Assembly: GCA_040758525.1 (NCBI GenBank)
Contig: JBFLVQ010000650.1
Location: 1-5,434, forward strand
DNA from: JBFLVQ01 sp040758525
GTDB lineage: Bacteria; Acidobacteriota; Blastocatellia; Chloracidobacteriales; JADJPF01
Direction: 5' to 3'
DNA length: 5,434 nucleotides
This document shows positions 1 to 5,434 of the stretch, piece after piece. Under the pieces are notes generated by a model. It made no database searches. It was not told the origin of the DNA and saw only the letters and a list, made by a program, of their open reading frames with translations. A program made the position numbers and the translations under genes. How positions within the stretch are numbered: position 1 is the first letter of the stretch; the number at the start of each line of letters is the position of its first letter.

Positions 1-1
1 T

Positions 2-850
2 ACTAGCTCTGGTAATGCTCTTAGTATTGCTGCTAATCGTTTATCCTACTTTTTTGATCTTAAAGGTCCAAGTCTTGCTGTAGATACTGCCTGCTCATCA
101 TCATTAGTAGCAGTGCATCTAGCCTGTCAAAGTTTACGAACCAAGGAATGCAATATTGCTTTGGTAGGAGGCGTGAATCTGTTGATCACACCATATTGGA
201 CTATCTCTACCTCTAAGTGGGGTGTAATGGCTGCAGATGGTCGCTGTAAACCATTTGATGCTCGTGCAGATGGTTTTGTACGTGGAGAAGGTTGTGGTGT
301 GATAATTCTTAAACGTCTTTCAGATGCAATTGCAGATAATGACAGTATTTTAGCGCTGATTCGTGGTTCGGCAATCAATCAGGATGGACGTAGTACTGGA
401 CTCACTGTTCCCAATGGACTCTCTCAGCAAGCTGTTATTAAACAGGCTCTCAATATGGCAACTTGCTTACCTTCTCAAATAAGTTACATAGAGACTCATG
501 GTACAGGTACTGCTTTAGGTGACCCTATTGAAATTGAGGCTTTAACCATAGCTTTAGATCAATCTAGTAAAGAAAGACAACTTTGTGCACTAGGGGCAGT
601 GAAATCTAACATAGGACATCTAGAAGCGGCGGCTGGTATTGCTGGATTGATTAAGGTTGTACTGGCATTAAGGTACTCAGCCATTCCGCCTAATCTACAT
701 TTTCAGCAGCTTAATCCACATATTTCACTAAAGAATACGTCTTTTATTATTCCTACAGAACTTATCGCTTGGCCAGCAGAAAATCAGCAACGTTTTGCTG
801 GGGTCAGTTCTTTTGGTTTTGGTGGTGTCAATGCCCACGTAGTTCTAGCA
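2..850 (+). other. Ketosynthase (KS) domain, C-terminal part
   Basis: Catalyses decarboxylative Claisen condensation between the incoming acyl chain and the extender on the ACP. Seen: the active-site nucleophile in DTACSSSLVAVH (Cys31, codon 92-94), the first catalytic His in ETHGTGTALGDP (His166, codon 497-499), the second in KSNIGHLEAAAG (His206, codon 617-619), and the C-terminal signature SSFGFGGVNAH ending near residue 280. The triad is Cys-His-His, so this is a condensing KS and not a decarboxylating KSQ or a KS0. The N-terminal part of the fold lies upstream of the window, so its upstream partner and KS clade cannot be judged. Confidence 0.96.
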
Positions 851-3800
851 GAAGCTCCTATTAGTTCATCTCAACAAGTTCAACACACAATAGAGAATCG
901 TAGAGAATTGCTGCCATTATCAGCGCGTAGTCAGACAGCTTTGCGAAATTTGGCAGAGACTTACTTGGAACGACTATCAAATGAAGAGATAAAGGCACCA
1001 TTATCAGATATATGTTATAGCGCCAGCTTACGACGTACTCATCATGAACACCGTTTAGCTCTTGTTGTCCATTCGCGTAAAGAGCTAGTTGAACATCTGG
1101 AGAGATTTTTAAAAGGAGAAGATCAGGTTGGTTATTATTCTAGCAGTAAGTTACCAAACAGGCATAATGGTCTGGTCTTTGTATTTTCCGGCCAAGGCTC
1201 TCAATGGATTGGTATGGGGCGAGAATTGTTGAGACAGCAGCCCGTATTTCGTCGCACCATTGAAGAGTGTGATGCAGCGCTTCGCCATTATACCGACTGG
1301 TCTATATTAACAGTACTGGAGGCAGAGCAGAATATTCTAGATCTACAGGAGACTGCTATTGCTCAGCCAGTAATCTTTGCTCTGCAAGTTGCACTGACAG
1401 CACTTTGGCGCTCTTGGGGAGTTACTCCCGATGCTGTAGTAGGTCATAGTCTAGGTGAGATAGCAGCAACTTATGTCGCAGGTGTGCTAAGTCTCGCTGA
1501 TGCTATAAAGATTGTTTATCATCGTGGTCGATTAATGCAGAGAGTCTCTGGAAAAGGCTCAATGGCAGCAGTTGAACTTACACCCACAGCAGCTAGCCAT
1601 GCATTGGTAGGTTATGAAAATCGTTTATCGATTGCCGCAATAAATAGTCCGACTTCGATAGTTCTATCTGGTGAATCTGTTGCACTGACAAAAGTTCTAC
1701 AATTTCTTAAACAGGGTGGTATATCCAATCGTTCATTAGGTGTAAATTATGCCTTCCATAGTCCACAGATGATACCTTTACGTGCTGAGTTTGAAGAAGC
1801 CCTCTTAGGAATTACTCCACAAACAGCCGCTATTACGATCTGTTCCACTGTTACCGGATTGATCAGCAATGGAGAGAGTTTTGATGCACATTACTGGGGA
1901 CGTAATTTAACTGATACCGTTCGCTTTGCTGAAGCAATGGATAGGTTAATTGCTAATGGCTATGATATCTATCTGGAAATAGGCCCTCACCCTGTCCTTG
2001 TCAAGCCCATTTCTGAGTGTCTCAGTAATAGGGAACATGAAGCTCTAGTGCTCTCCTCTTTGCGTCGCGATAAAGAAGATAGTGCAATAATGTTTGACTC
2101 TTTGGGTACACTCTATACCTTCGGTTACCCTGTCGATTGGCATAGTCTATATCATCAACATAGTCGCTTTGTCTCATTGCCATCCTATCCTTGGCAGTAT
2201 ACACGCTACTGGATAGAGAATGAGTTATTAGATACCAATTCTACTGATCAACAAAATATTGATAGCTGGCTTTATGAACTTAACTGGAAGCCACAGCCAC
2301 ATGCAAAGAAGTTATTAACGATAGATTATTGGGAAGATCCATCGTCTCGGCTCTGGCTTATTTTTGCAGATCGTAAAGGTATTGGAGAAGCATTAGCAAA
2401 TCAGTTAATAGCACAAGGAGAAAAATGTCTATTGATATTTCAAGGTAATACCTTTGAATCTATCAATGAGGGGAAATATCGTATATGTCCTGATAAACCT
2501 GCCGATCTTAGGCAGCTTTTTAACCAATCAGTGAATTTAGATAATATGAACCTGCGCTATATAGTACATCTTTGGAACCTAGATGCGCCTACTTCTCAAG
2601 AGATCACAGCATCCTCATTAATGACGGCACAACAGTCGGGATCTGTTAGTGTTCTACATCTACTACAAGAACTCACTAATTTAAGTAAACATCAGTCACT
2701 GCGGTTATGGCTGGTTACTGAAGGAGCTCAACCTATTGATGAGCAGTCCAAACCTATCGCAGTTGCACAATCTACAATATGGGGATTGGGTCGTACTATT
2801 GCTCAGGAGCATAGCAATCAGTGGGGAGGATTAATCGATCTTGATCCCACTTCTTCCATTGCGGAATCAGCAGCAATGTTGTTAGCAGAGATAGTGAATT
2901 CGGATGGTGAAGATAATTTAGCCATACGTGGAAAGCAACGATATGTTGCTCGTCTAGTACATAAGCCTAAATTGCCTGATCAGACAACCACAATTCAATG
3001 GCACATTAATGGTAGCTATCTTATTACCGGAGGATTGGGCGCGCTTGGTTTAACAATTGCACGTTGGATGGTAGCACAAGGCGCACGACGCTTAATATTG
3101 CTTGGCCGCACTATCCCACCTGCTCGCATCGAATGGGACACAGTGGTGCCAGGGACTGTATTGGCTCAACAGATCAAAACTATTCGTGAATTAGAGGCAA
3201 TGGGAGCAAGTATACATTTAGCATCTGTCGATGTAGCAGATGAATCACAATTAAGATCATTTTTGCAAACATACCATCGTGAAGGATGGCCTCCTATAAG
3301 AGGAGTAGTACATGCTGCTGGAGTAATCCTTAACAAGCCATTAGTGGAGACAGATGCTGCTGAATTGATTGCAATACTACGCGCCAAAGTTATCGGTAGT
3401 TGGTTGCTGCATAGCCTTCTTTCAAATGAACCTCTCGATTTCTTTATTCTCTTCTCTTCTATGTCAGCTCTGCTCAGTTCACCATTACTAGGGAGTTATG
3501 CGGCTGGTAATGCATTCTTAGATGCATTAGCACATCATCGAAAATCAGCCGGTTACCCAGCTTTAAGTATTAATTGGGGAGCTTGGGGTGAAACCGGCAT
3601 GGCAACACGATATCGCACTAGCGAAGTTGAACAATCCCTACCGCTAAATATGGCCATGTTAACTTCGCAGCAAGGTCTTAACATATTAGCAAAACTAGTA
3701 CATCAGCCCTTGACTCAGGTTGGTGTTATACCAATAGAGATAGATCAATGGCGACAGTTCTTCCCTGCCCTTAGTAAGTCATTATTACTCTCTGAACTAT

Positions 3801-4204
3801 TAGCAGAGAGTGATTCACATAAATCTAAAGAGAGAGTTGTTCAAGATCTACTTTCGCGCGAGATATTGCTTGCTACTGATCCAATCGAACGACAATTGCG
3901 CTTAGAAGAGTTTATCTGCCAACAGGTGAGCGTAGTAATTGGTATTCCTACAACAAAATTAACAATGGAACAACCACTTAGCACATTTGGAATAGATTCC
4001 TTGATGGCTTTTGAACTAAAAAATCGTATGGAGTTGTCATTAAAAACGGCTCTGCCAATGTCCCATTTTCTGCGTGGTGAAAGTATTAAGACTCTTACTA
4101 CTTTGTTACTTGATCATCTTGTAGATAAAGAAAACCCTCAATTAAAACAACAACCTGTGACAGAAGTGAGTACTAATGGTAATTGGGAGATTTTGAAGAT
4201 ATGA
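2..4204 (+). CDS. Type I modular polyketide synthase, KS-AT-KR-ACP module (5' end missing)
   Basis: Multidomain cytoplasmic megasynthase that extends an acyl chain by one extender unit and reduces the beta-keto group. The frame is open from base 2 to the TGA at 4202-4204 (1400 visible residues; numbering here starts at base 2). Domains in order: KS fragment (1-283, Cys31, His166, His206), KS-AT linker (284-391), AT (392-690, Ser483, His586), post-AT linker ending YPWQYTRYW (729-737), KR (757-1215, Lys1129, Ser1153, Tyr1166, Asn1170), ACP (1300-1375, Ser1333), C-terminal tail (1376-1400). No DH, ER, methyltransferase or thioesterase is seen. The true start is upstream: the GTG at 113 is Val38 inside the KS active-site block, not a start, and about 140 KS residues (by family size) plus any earlier modules are missing. 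The last base-pairs overlap the next gene as ATGA, implying co-transcription and translational coupling with the NRPS. The protein is certain as a type I PKS; the product is unknown. Confidence 0.97.
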   Translation, partial: TSSGNALSIAANRLSYFFDLKGPSLAVDTACSSSLVAVHLACQSLRTKECNIALVGGVNLLITPYWTISTSKWGVMAADGRCKPFDARADGFVRGEGCGVIILKRLSDAIADNDSILALIRGSAINQDGRSTGLTVPNGLSQQAVIKQALNMATCLPSQISYIETHGTGTALGDPIEIEALTIALDQSSKERQLCALGAVKSNIGHLEAAAGIAGLIKVVLALRYSAIPPNLHFQQLNPHISLKNTSFIIPTELIAWPAENQQRFAGVSSFGFGGVNAHVVLAEAPISSSQQVQHTIENRRELLPLSARSQTALRNLAETYLERLSNEEIKAPLSDICYSASLRRTHHEHRLALVVHSRKELVEHLERFLKGEDQVGYYSSSKLPNRHNGLVFVFSGQGSQWIGMGRELLRQQPVFRRTIEECDAALRHYTDWSILTVLEAEQNILDLQETAIAQPVIFALQVALTALWRSWGVTPDAVVGHSLGEIAATYVAGVLSLADAIKIVYHRGRLMQRVSGKGSMAAVELTPTAASHALVGYENRLSIAAINSPTSIVLSGESVALTKVLQFLKQGGISNRSLGVNYAFHSPQMIPLRAEFEEALLGITPQTAAITICSTVTGLISNGESFDAHYWGRNLTDTVRFAEAMDRLIANGYDIYLEIGPHPVLVKPISECLSNREHEALVLSSLRRDKEDSAIMFDSLGTLYTFGYPVDWHSLYHQHSRFVSLPSYPWQYTRYWIENELLDTNSTDQQNIDSWLYELNWKPQPHAKKLLTIDYWEDPSSRLWLIFADRKGIGEALANQLIAQGEKCLLIFQGNTFESINEGKYRICPDKPADLRQLFNQSVNLDNMNLRYIVHLWNLDAPTSQEITASSLMTAQQSGSVSVLHLLQELTNLSKHQSLRLWLVTEGAQPIDEQSKPIAVAQSTIWGLGRTIAQEHSNQWGGLIDLDPTSSIAESAAMLLAEIVNSDGEDNLAIRGKQRYVARLVHKPKLPDQTTTIQWHINGSYLITGGLGALGLTIARWMVAQGARRLILLGRTIPPARIEWDTVVPGTVLAQQIKTIRELEAMGASIHLASVDVADESQLRSFLQTYHREGWPPIRGVVHAAGVILNKPLVETDAAELIAILRAKVIGSWLLHSLLSNEPLDFFILFSSMSALLSSPLLGSYAAGNAFLDALAHHRKSAGYPALSINWGAWGETGMATRYRTSEVEQSLPLNMAMLTSQQGLNILAKLVHQPLTQVGVIPIEIDQWRQFFPALSKSLLLSELLAESDSHKSKERVVQDLLSREILLATDPIERQLRLEEFICQQVSVVIGIPTTKLTMEQPLSTFGIDSLMAFELKNRMELSLKTALPMSHFLRGESIKTLTTLLLDHLVDKENPQLKQQPVTEVSTNGNWEILKI
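1175..2071 (+). other. Acyltransferase (AT) domain, probably malonyl-CoA specific
   Basis: Loads the extender unit from acyl-CoA onto the ACP. Seen: the N-terminal FSGQGSQW (residues 395-402), nucleophile elbow GHSLGE with Ser483 (codon 1448-1450), RGRLMQ with Arg508 aligned to the carboxylate-binding Arg of FabD-type transferases, YAFH with catalytic His586 (codon 1757-1759), and the C-terminal EIGPHPVL (from 660). Specificity: GHSLGE, and the ETAIAQP stretch upstream of the active site, fit the malonyl pattern. YAFH mixes the malonyl HAFH and methylmalonyl YASH motifs. Malonyl is the better call, but it is an inference. Confidence 0.9.
2270..3646 (+). other. Ketoreductase (KR) domain, structural plus catalytic halves
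   Basis: NADPH-dependent reduction of the beta-keto group to a hydroxyl. The non-catalytic structural half begins at LYELNWKP (residue 757) and includes STIWGLGRTIAQEH. The catalytic Rossmann half carries TGGLGALG (1009-1016) for NADPH, Lys1129 in RAKVIGSW, Ser1153 in FSSMSA, Tyr1166 and Asn1170 in SYAAGNAFLDALA, and closes with SINWGAWGETGM (from 1189). The full Lys-Ser-Tyr-Asn set is present, so reduction is predicted active. The LDD motif of B-type KRs reads ILN here (1109-1111), and the A-type Trp eight residues before Tyr is Leu1158, so the alcohol configuration is not predictable from these motifs. The post-AT linker leads straight into the KR with no dehydratase HxxxGxxxxP motif between them. 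Confidence 0.95.
3899..4126 (+). other. Acyl carrier protein (ACP) domain
   Basis: Carries the growing chain on a 4'-phosphopantetheine arm. The attachment serine is Ser1333 (codon 3998-4000) in FGIDSLMAFELKNRME, a canonical GxDSL carrier motif, preceded by LEEFICQQVSVVIG and followed by a typical third helix (ESIKTLTTLLLDHL). It is a single ACP with no thioesterase after it, so the chain must leave to another protein, consistent with the adjoining NRPS gene. Confidence 0.95.
4127..4201 (+). other. PKS C-terminal tail, putative SLiM docking element
   Basis: About 25 residues (1376-1400) follow the ACP fold. The first part is polar and looks flexible (rich in Gln, Asn, Ser, Thr, Lys). It ends in a short hydrophobic/acidic stretch, NWEILKI (1394-1400). 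In systems where the downstream C domain has an N-terminal beta-hairpin docking domain, the upstream carrier protein usually ends in such a short linear motif that adds a strand to the hairpin. Position and composition fit this role. The assignment is inferred from the partner and not from a strict consensus. Confidence 0.6.
4186..4189 (+). promoter_or_regulatory. Candidate ribosome binding site for the NRPS gene
   Basis: GGAG (within GGGAGA, 4185-4190) lies 11 bases before the ATG at 4201, inside the last codons of the PKS gene. The spacing is slightly long. The ATGA overlap makes re-initiation by the terminating ribosome a likely contributor. No other good Shine-Dalgarno match sits closer, apart from a weak GAAG at 4195-4198. 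Confidence 0.45.
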
Positions 4205-4368
4205 AGGTAACCGAGTTATTGGCAGATCTTGTTCTACATGGTGTGCAATTGTGGGTTGAAGCAGATCAGATTGTTATTCGTGCTCCCAAAGGTGTGCTAA
4301 CACCGCTACTACGTAGTTCACTTGCTGAACATAAGGATGAGATCTTGGCAATGCTACGTAATGGCAAA
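4201..4368 (+). other. N-terminal TubC_N-type beta-hairpin docking domain
   Basis: Residues 1 to about 56 match the family pattern of a helix (TELLADLVLHG), a beta hairpin (VQLWVE, ADQIVIRAP), a Lys-Gly turn (PKGVLTPLL) and a final helix (LRSSLAEHKDEILAMLR). In this family (named from tubulysin synthetase TubC) the domain precedes C domains and binds the C-terminal tail of the upstream synthase, ensuring correct protein order. Here the upstream gene is the PKS that overlaps it, so the partner is most likely its tail. Confidence 0.88.
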
Positions 4369-5434
4369 CCCATGGCTTCCTTTCCACTCTCTTACAATCA
4401 GCGCTCGCTCTGGCTAGTGCATCAACTCGCGCCTCATAGCACTGCTTATAATGTAGCTTTTGCTGCATACATATGTTCAGAAGTTGATGTTGTAGCATTA
4501 CGACATACATTTCAAAGATTGGTTGATCGTCATCCTTCCTTACGTACCACTTATACGATCATTAATGACGAGCCTATGCAACAAGTTCATGGGCATAGAG
4601 AAATAGATTTTGAAGAGATCCCTGTTGCTGGTTTAACAGTTGAAGAATTGCATAATCAAGTAGTGAAGTATTATCGACGACCTTTTGATTTACAAAATGG
4701 ACCATTGCTACGTGTAAGTCTATTTACTCAGTCTAAACATCAACATGTTCTACTTGTGACCATACATCACATTGCCTGTGATGGAGCATCTTTAGTGTTA
4801 TTGTTGGATGAGTTTGGCAAATTGTATCCTGCTGAAAAGGAAGGTCGATCACTATTACTGCCTGATCTTAATCGACAATATATAGACTATGTCCACTGGC
4901 AAAGAGAGATGCTTGGTCAACCCTGGGCAGAACGTCAATGGGAGTATTGGCGTAGTCAGCTTGCCGGTGATCTACCAGTATTGAAGCTACCATCTGATCG
5001 GCCCAGGCCAGCTATACAAACCTATACTGGCGCGACTATGACTTTGCAACTCGATAAAGAATTGACGAGACGACTTAAGCTACTGTCGGTAAATGCAGAA
5101 GCAACCCTTTATATGGTTCTGTTAGCAGCTTTCCAGGTACTACTCTATCGCTACACCAATCAACAGGACATATTGATAGGCACATCTACATTTGGGAGAA
5201 GCCAGGCAGAGTTTTGGCATGTAGTAGGACACTTTGTTAATCCTGTAGTTATTAGGGCAACTTTAACCAGCGCTACTACTTTCAAGTTATTTCTTAAACA
5301 GATCCGACAGACTGTGTTGGCAGCACTTGAGCATCAAGATTATCCATTTCTACTTTTAGTAGAACGCCTACAACCAACTAGAGATTTAAGTTATACACCG
5401 ATCTTCCAAATTCTTTTTGTTTTGCAGAAATTGC
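4201..5434 (+). CDS. Non-ribosomal peptide synthetase, docking domain plus condensation domain (3' end missing)
   Basis: Cytoplasmic NRPS that would accept the polyketide chain from the upstream ACP and condense it with an amino acid. The frame is open from ATG 4201 to the window end (411 complete codons, no stop). Start choice: the ATG overlaps the PKS stop as ATGA, has a GGAG upstream, and begins exactly where a TubC_N-type docking domain should begin (MKVTELLADLVLHGVQLWVE). Domains: docking domain (1 to about 55), then a condensation domain from about 61 with motifs C1 LSYNQRSLW (63-71), C2 RHPSLRTTY (110-118), C3 HHIACDG (189-195), C4 YIDYVHWQ (227-234), C5 VGHFVNPVV (342-350), C6 EHQDYPF (377-383) and C7 RDLSYTPIFQILFVLQ (394-409). 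The rest of the C domain and the expected adenylation and carrier domains lie beyond the window, so the amino acid cannot be predicted. Confidence 0.97.
   Translation, partial: MKVTELLADLVLHGVQLWVEADQIVIRAPKGVLTPLLRSSLAEHKDEILAMLRNGKPMASFPLSYNQRSLWLVHQLAPHSTAYNVAFAAYICSEVDVVALRHTFQRLVDRHPSLRTTYTIINDEPMQQVHGHREIDFEEIPVAGLTVEELHNQVVKYYRRPFDLQNGPLLRVSLFTQSKHQHVLLVTIHHIACDGASLVLLLDEFGKLYPAEKEGRSLLLPDLNRQYIDYVHWQREMLGQPWAERQWEYWRSQLAGDLPVLKLPSDRPRPAIQTYTGATMTLQLDKELTRRLKLLSVNAEATLYMVLLAAFQVLLYRYTNQQDILIGTSTFGRSQAEFWHVVGHFVNPVVIRATLTSATTFKLFLKQIRQTVLAALEHQDYPFLLLVERLQPTRDLSYTPIFQILFVLQKL
4381..5434 (+). other. Condensation (C) domain, polyketide-accepting hybrid type likely, truncated by window
   Basis: Forms an amide between the upstream acyl thioester and the downstream aminoacyl thioester. 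The catalytic motif is HHIACDG at 4765-4785 with His190 as the second, catalytic His and Asp194 for structure, so it is predicted active and is not an epimerisation or degenerate C domain. The C5 motif VGHFVNPVVIR, with Pro after FVN, and the RLQPTRDLSYTPIFQ stretch resemble C domains I recall from PKS-NRPS junctions. That subtype call rests on memory of family sequences and on the upstream PKS. The last portion of the fold is cut off. Confidence 0.9.

Noticed and set aside
113..115. GTG at 113 as the start of the PKS gene
   Set aside because: It is Val in the KS active-site block DTACSSSLVAVH. The same frame is open and conserved back to base 2, with the catalytic Cys at 92-94 lying before this GTG.
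127..378. Minus-strand open frame opposite the KS
   Set aside because: It is antisense to strongly conserved KS codons and its translation shows no recognisable domain.
1748..1759. Methylmalonyl specificity from the Tyr in YAFH
   Set aside because: Phe instead of Ser at the third position, with GHSLGE and not GHSQGE, favours malonyl. Kept only as a caveat.
2022..2204. Minus-strand open frame opposite the end of the AT and post-AT linker
   Set aside because: Short, antisense to conserved AT/linker sequence, no domain.
2072..3000. Possible dehydratase or methyltransferase between the AT and the catalytic KR
   Set aside because: No HxxxGxxxxP dehydratase motif and no SAM-binding glycine motif. 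The stretch is accounted for by the post-AT linker and the structural half of the KR.
3166..3387. Minus-strand open frame opposite the KR
   Set aside because: Antisense to the NADPH-fold region of the KR, no independent support.
4274..4510. Plus-strand 78-residue open frame within the NRPS start
   Set aside because: It is out of frame with the well-supported docking and C-domain reading frame, and its translation has no family features.
1..5434. Mobile elements, CRISPR arrays, tRNA/rRNA, promoters or terminator hairpins
   Set aside because: The window is continuous coding sequence from base 2 to the end. I saw no convincing repeats, stem-loop with a T-run or transposase sequence.

Overview
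The window is an interior slice of a modular polyketide/non-ribosomal peptide (PKS-NRPS) biosynthetic cluster. All of it is coding on the + strand, and both window edges cut through genes. It holds two collinear genes. The first is the 3' part of a type I PKS gene: 1400 codons are visible and its start lies upstream of the window. The second is the 5' part of an NRPS gene: 411 codons are visible and it runs off the right edge. The two are joined by a 4-base ATGA stop/start overlap at 4201-4204. There is no intergenic stretch, RNA gene, mobile element, CRISPR array or terminator.

Layout: ketosynthase (KS) C-terminal part, about 2-850; KS-AT linker, about 851-1174; acyltransferase (AT), about 1175-2071; post-AT linker, about 2072-2215; ketoreductase (KR, structural plus catalytic halves), about 2270-3646; acyl carrier protein (ACP), about 3899-4126; a short C-terminal tail, 4127-4201. 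Then, in the next protein, come a TubC_N-type beta-hairpin docking domain, about 4201-4368, and a condensation (C) domain from about 4381 to the window end. All the KS, AT, KR, ACP and C-domain catalytic residues I could locate are present.

How the parts work together (inference from established PKS/NRPS logic): the KS-AT-KR-ACP module adds one extender unit, probably malonate, and reduces the beta-keto group to a beta-hydroxyl. No dehydratase, enoylreductase or methyltransferase is present. The ACP-bound beta-hydroxyacyl chain would then pass across a protein-protein docking interface to the C domain, which would amidate it onto an amino acid loaded by an adenylation domain expected just beyond the window. 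The final product cannot be told from this slice.

Organism: a bacterium. Base composition is moderately AT-rich (low-40s % GC by spot reading, not computed), with many A/T-ending codons including frequent TTA Leu, which argues against a typical actinomycete or myxobacterium. The domain style would fit a cyanobacterium, a Chloroflexi/Ktedonobacteria-like lineage or an uncultured symbiont. The sequence alone does not decide between these.

The system is a recognisable family arrangement, not a wholly new class. The points most worth checking are the SLiM/beta-hairpin docking pair at the gene junction, the atypical KR stereochemistry motif and the mixed AT specificity motif.
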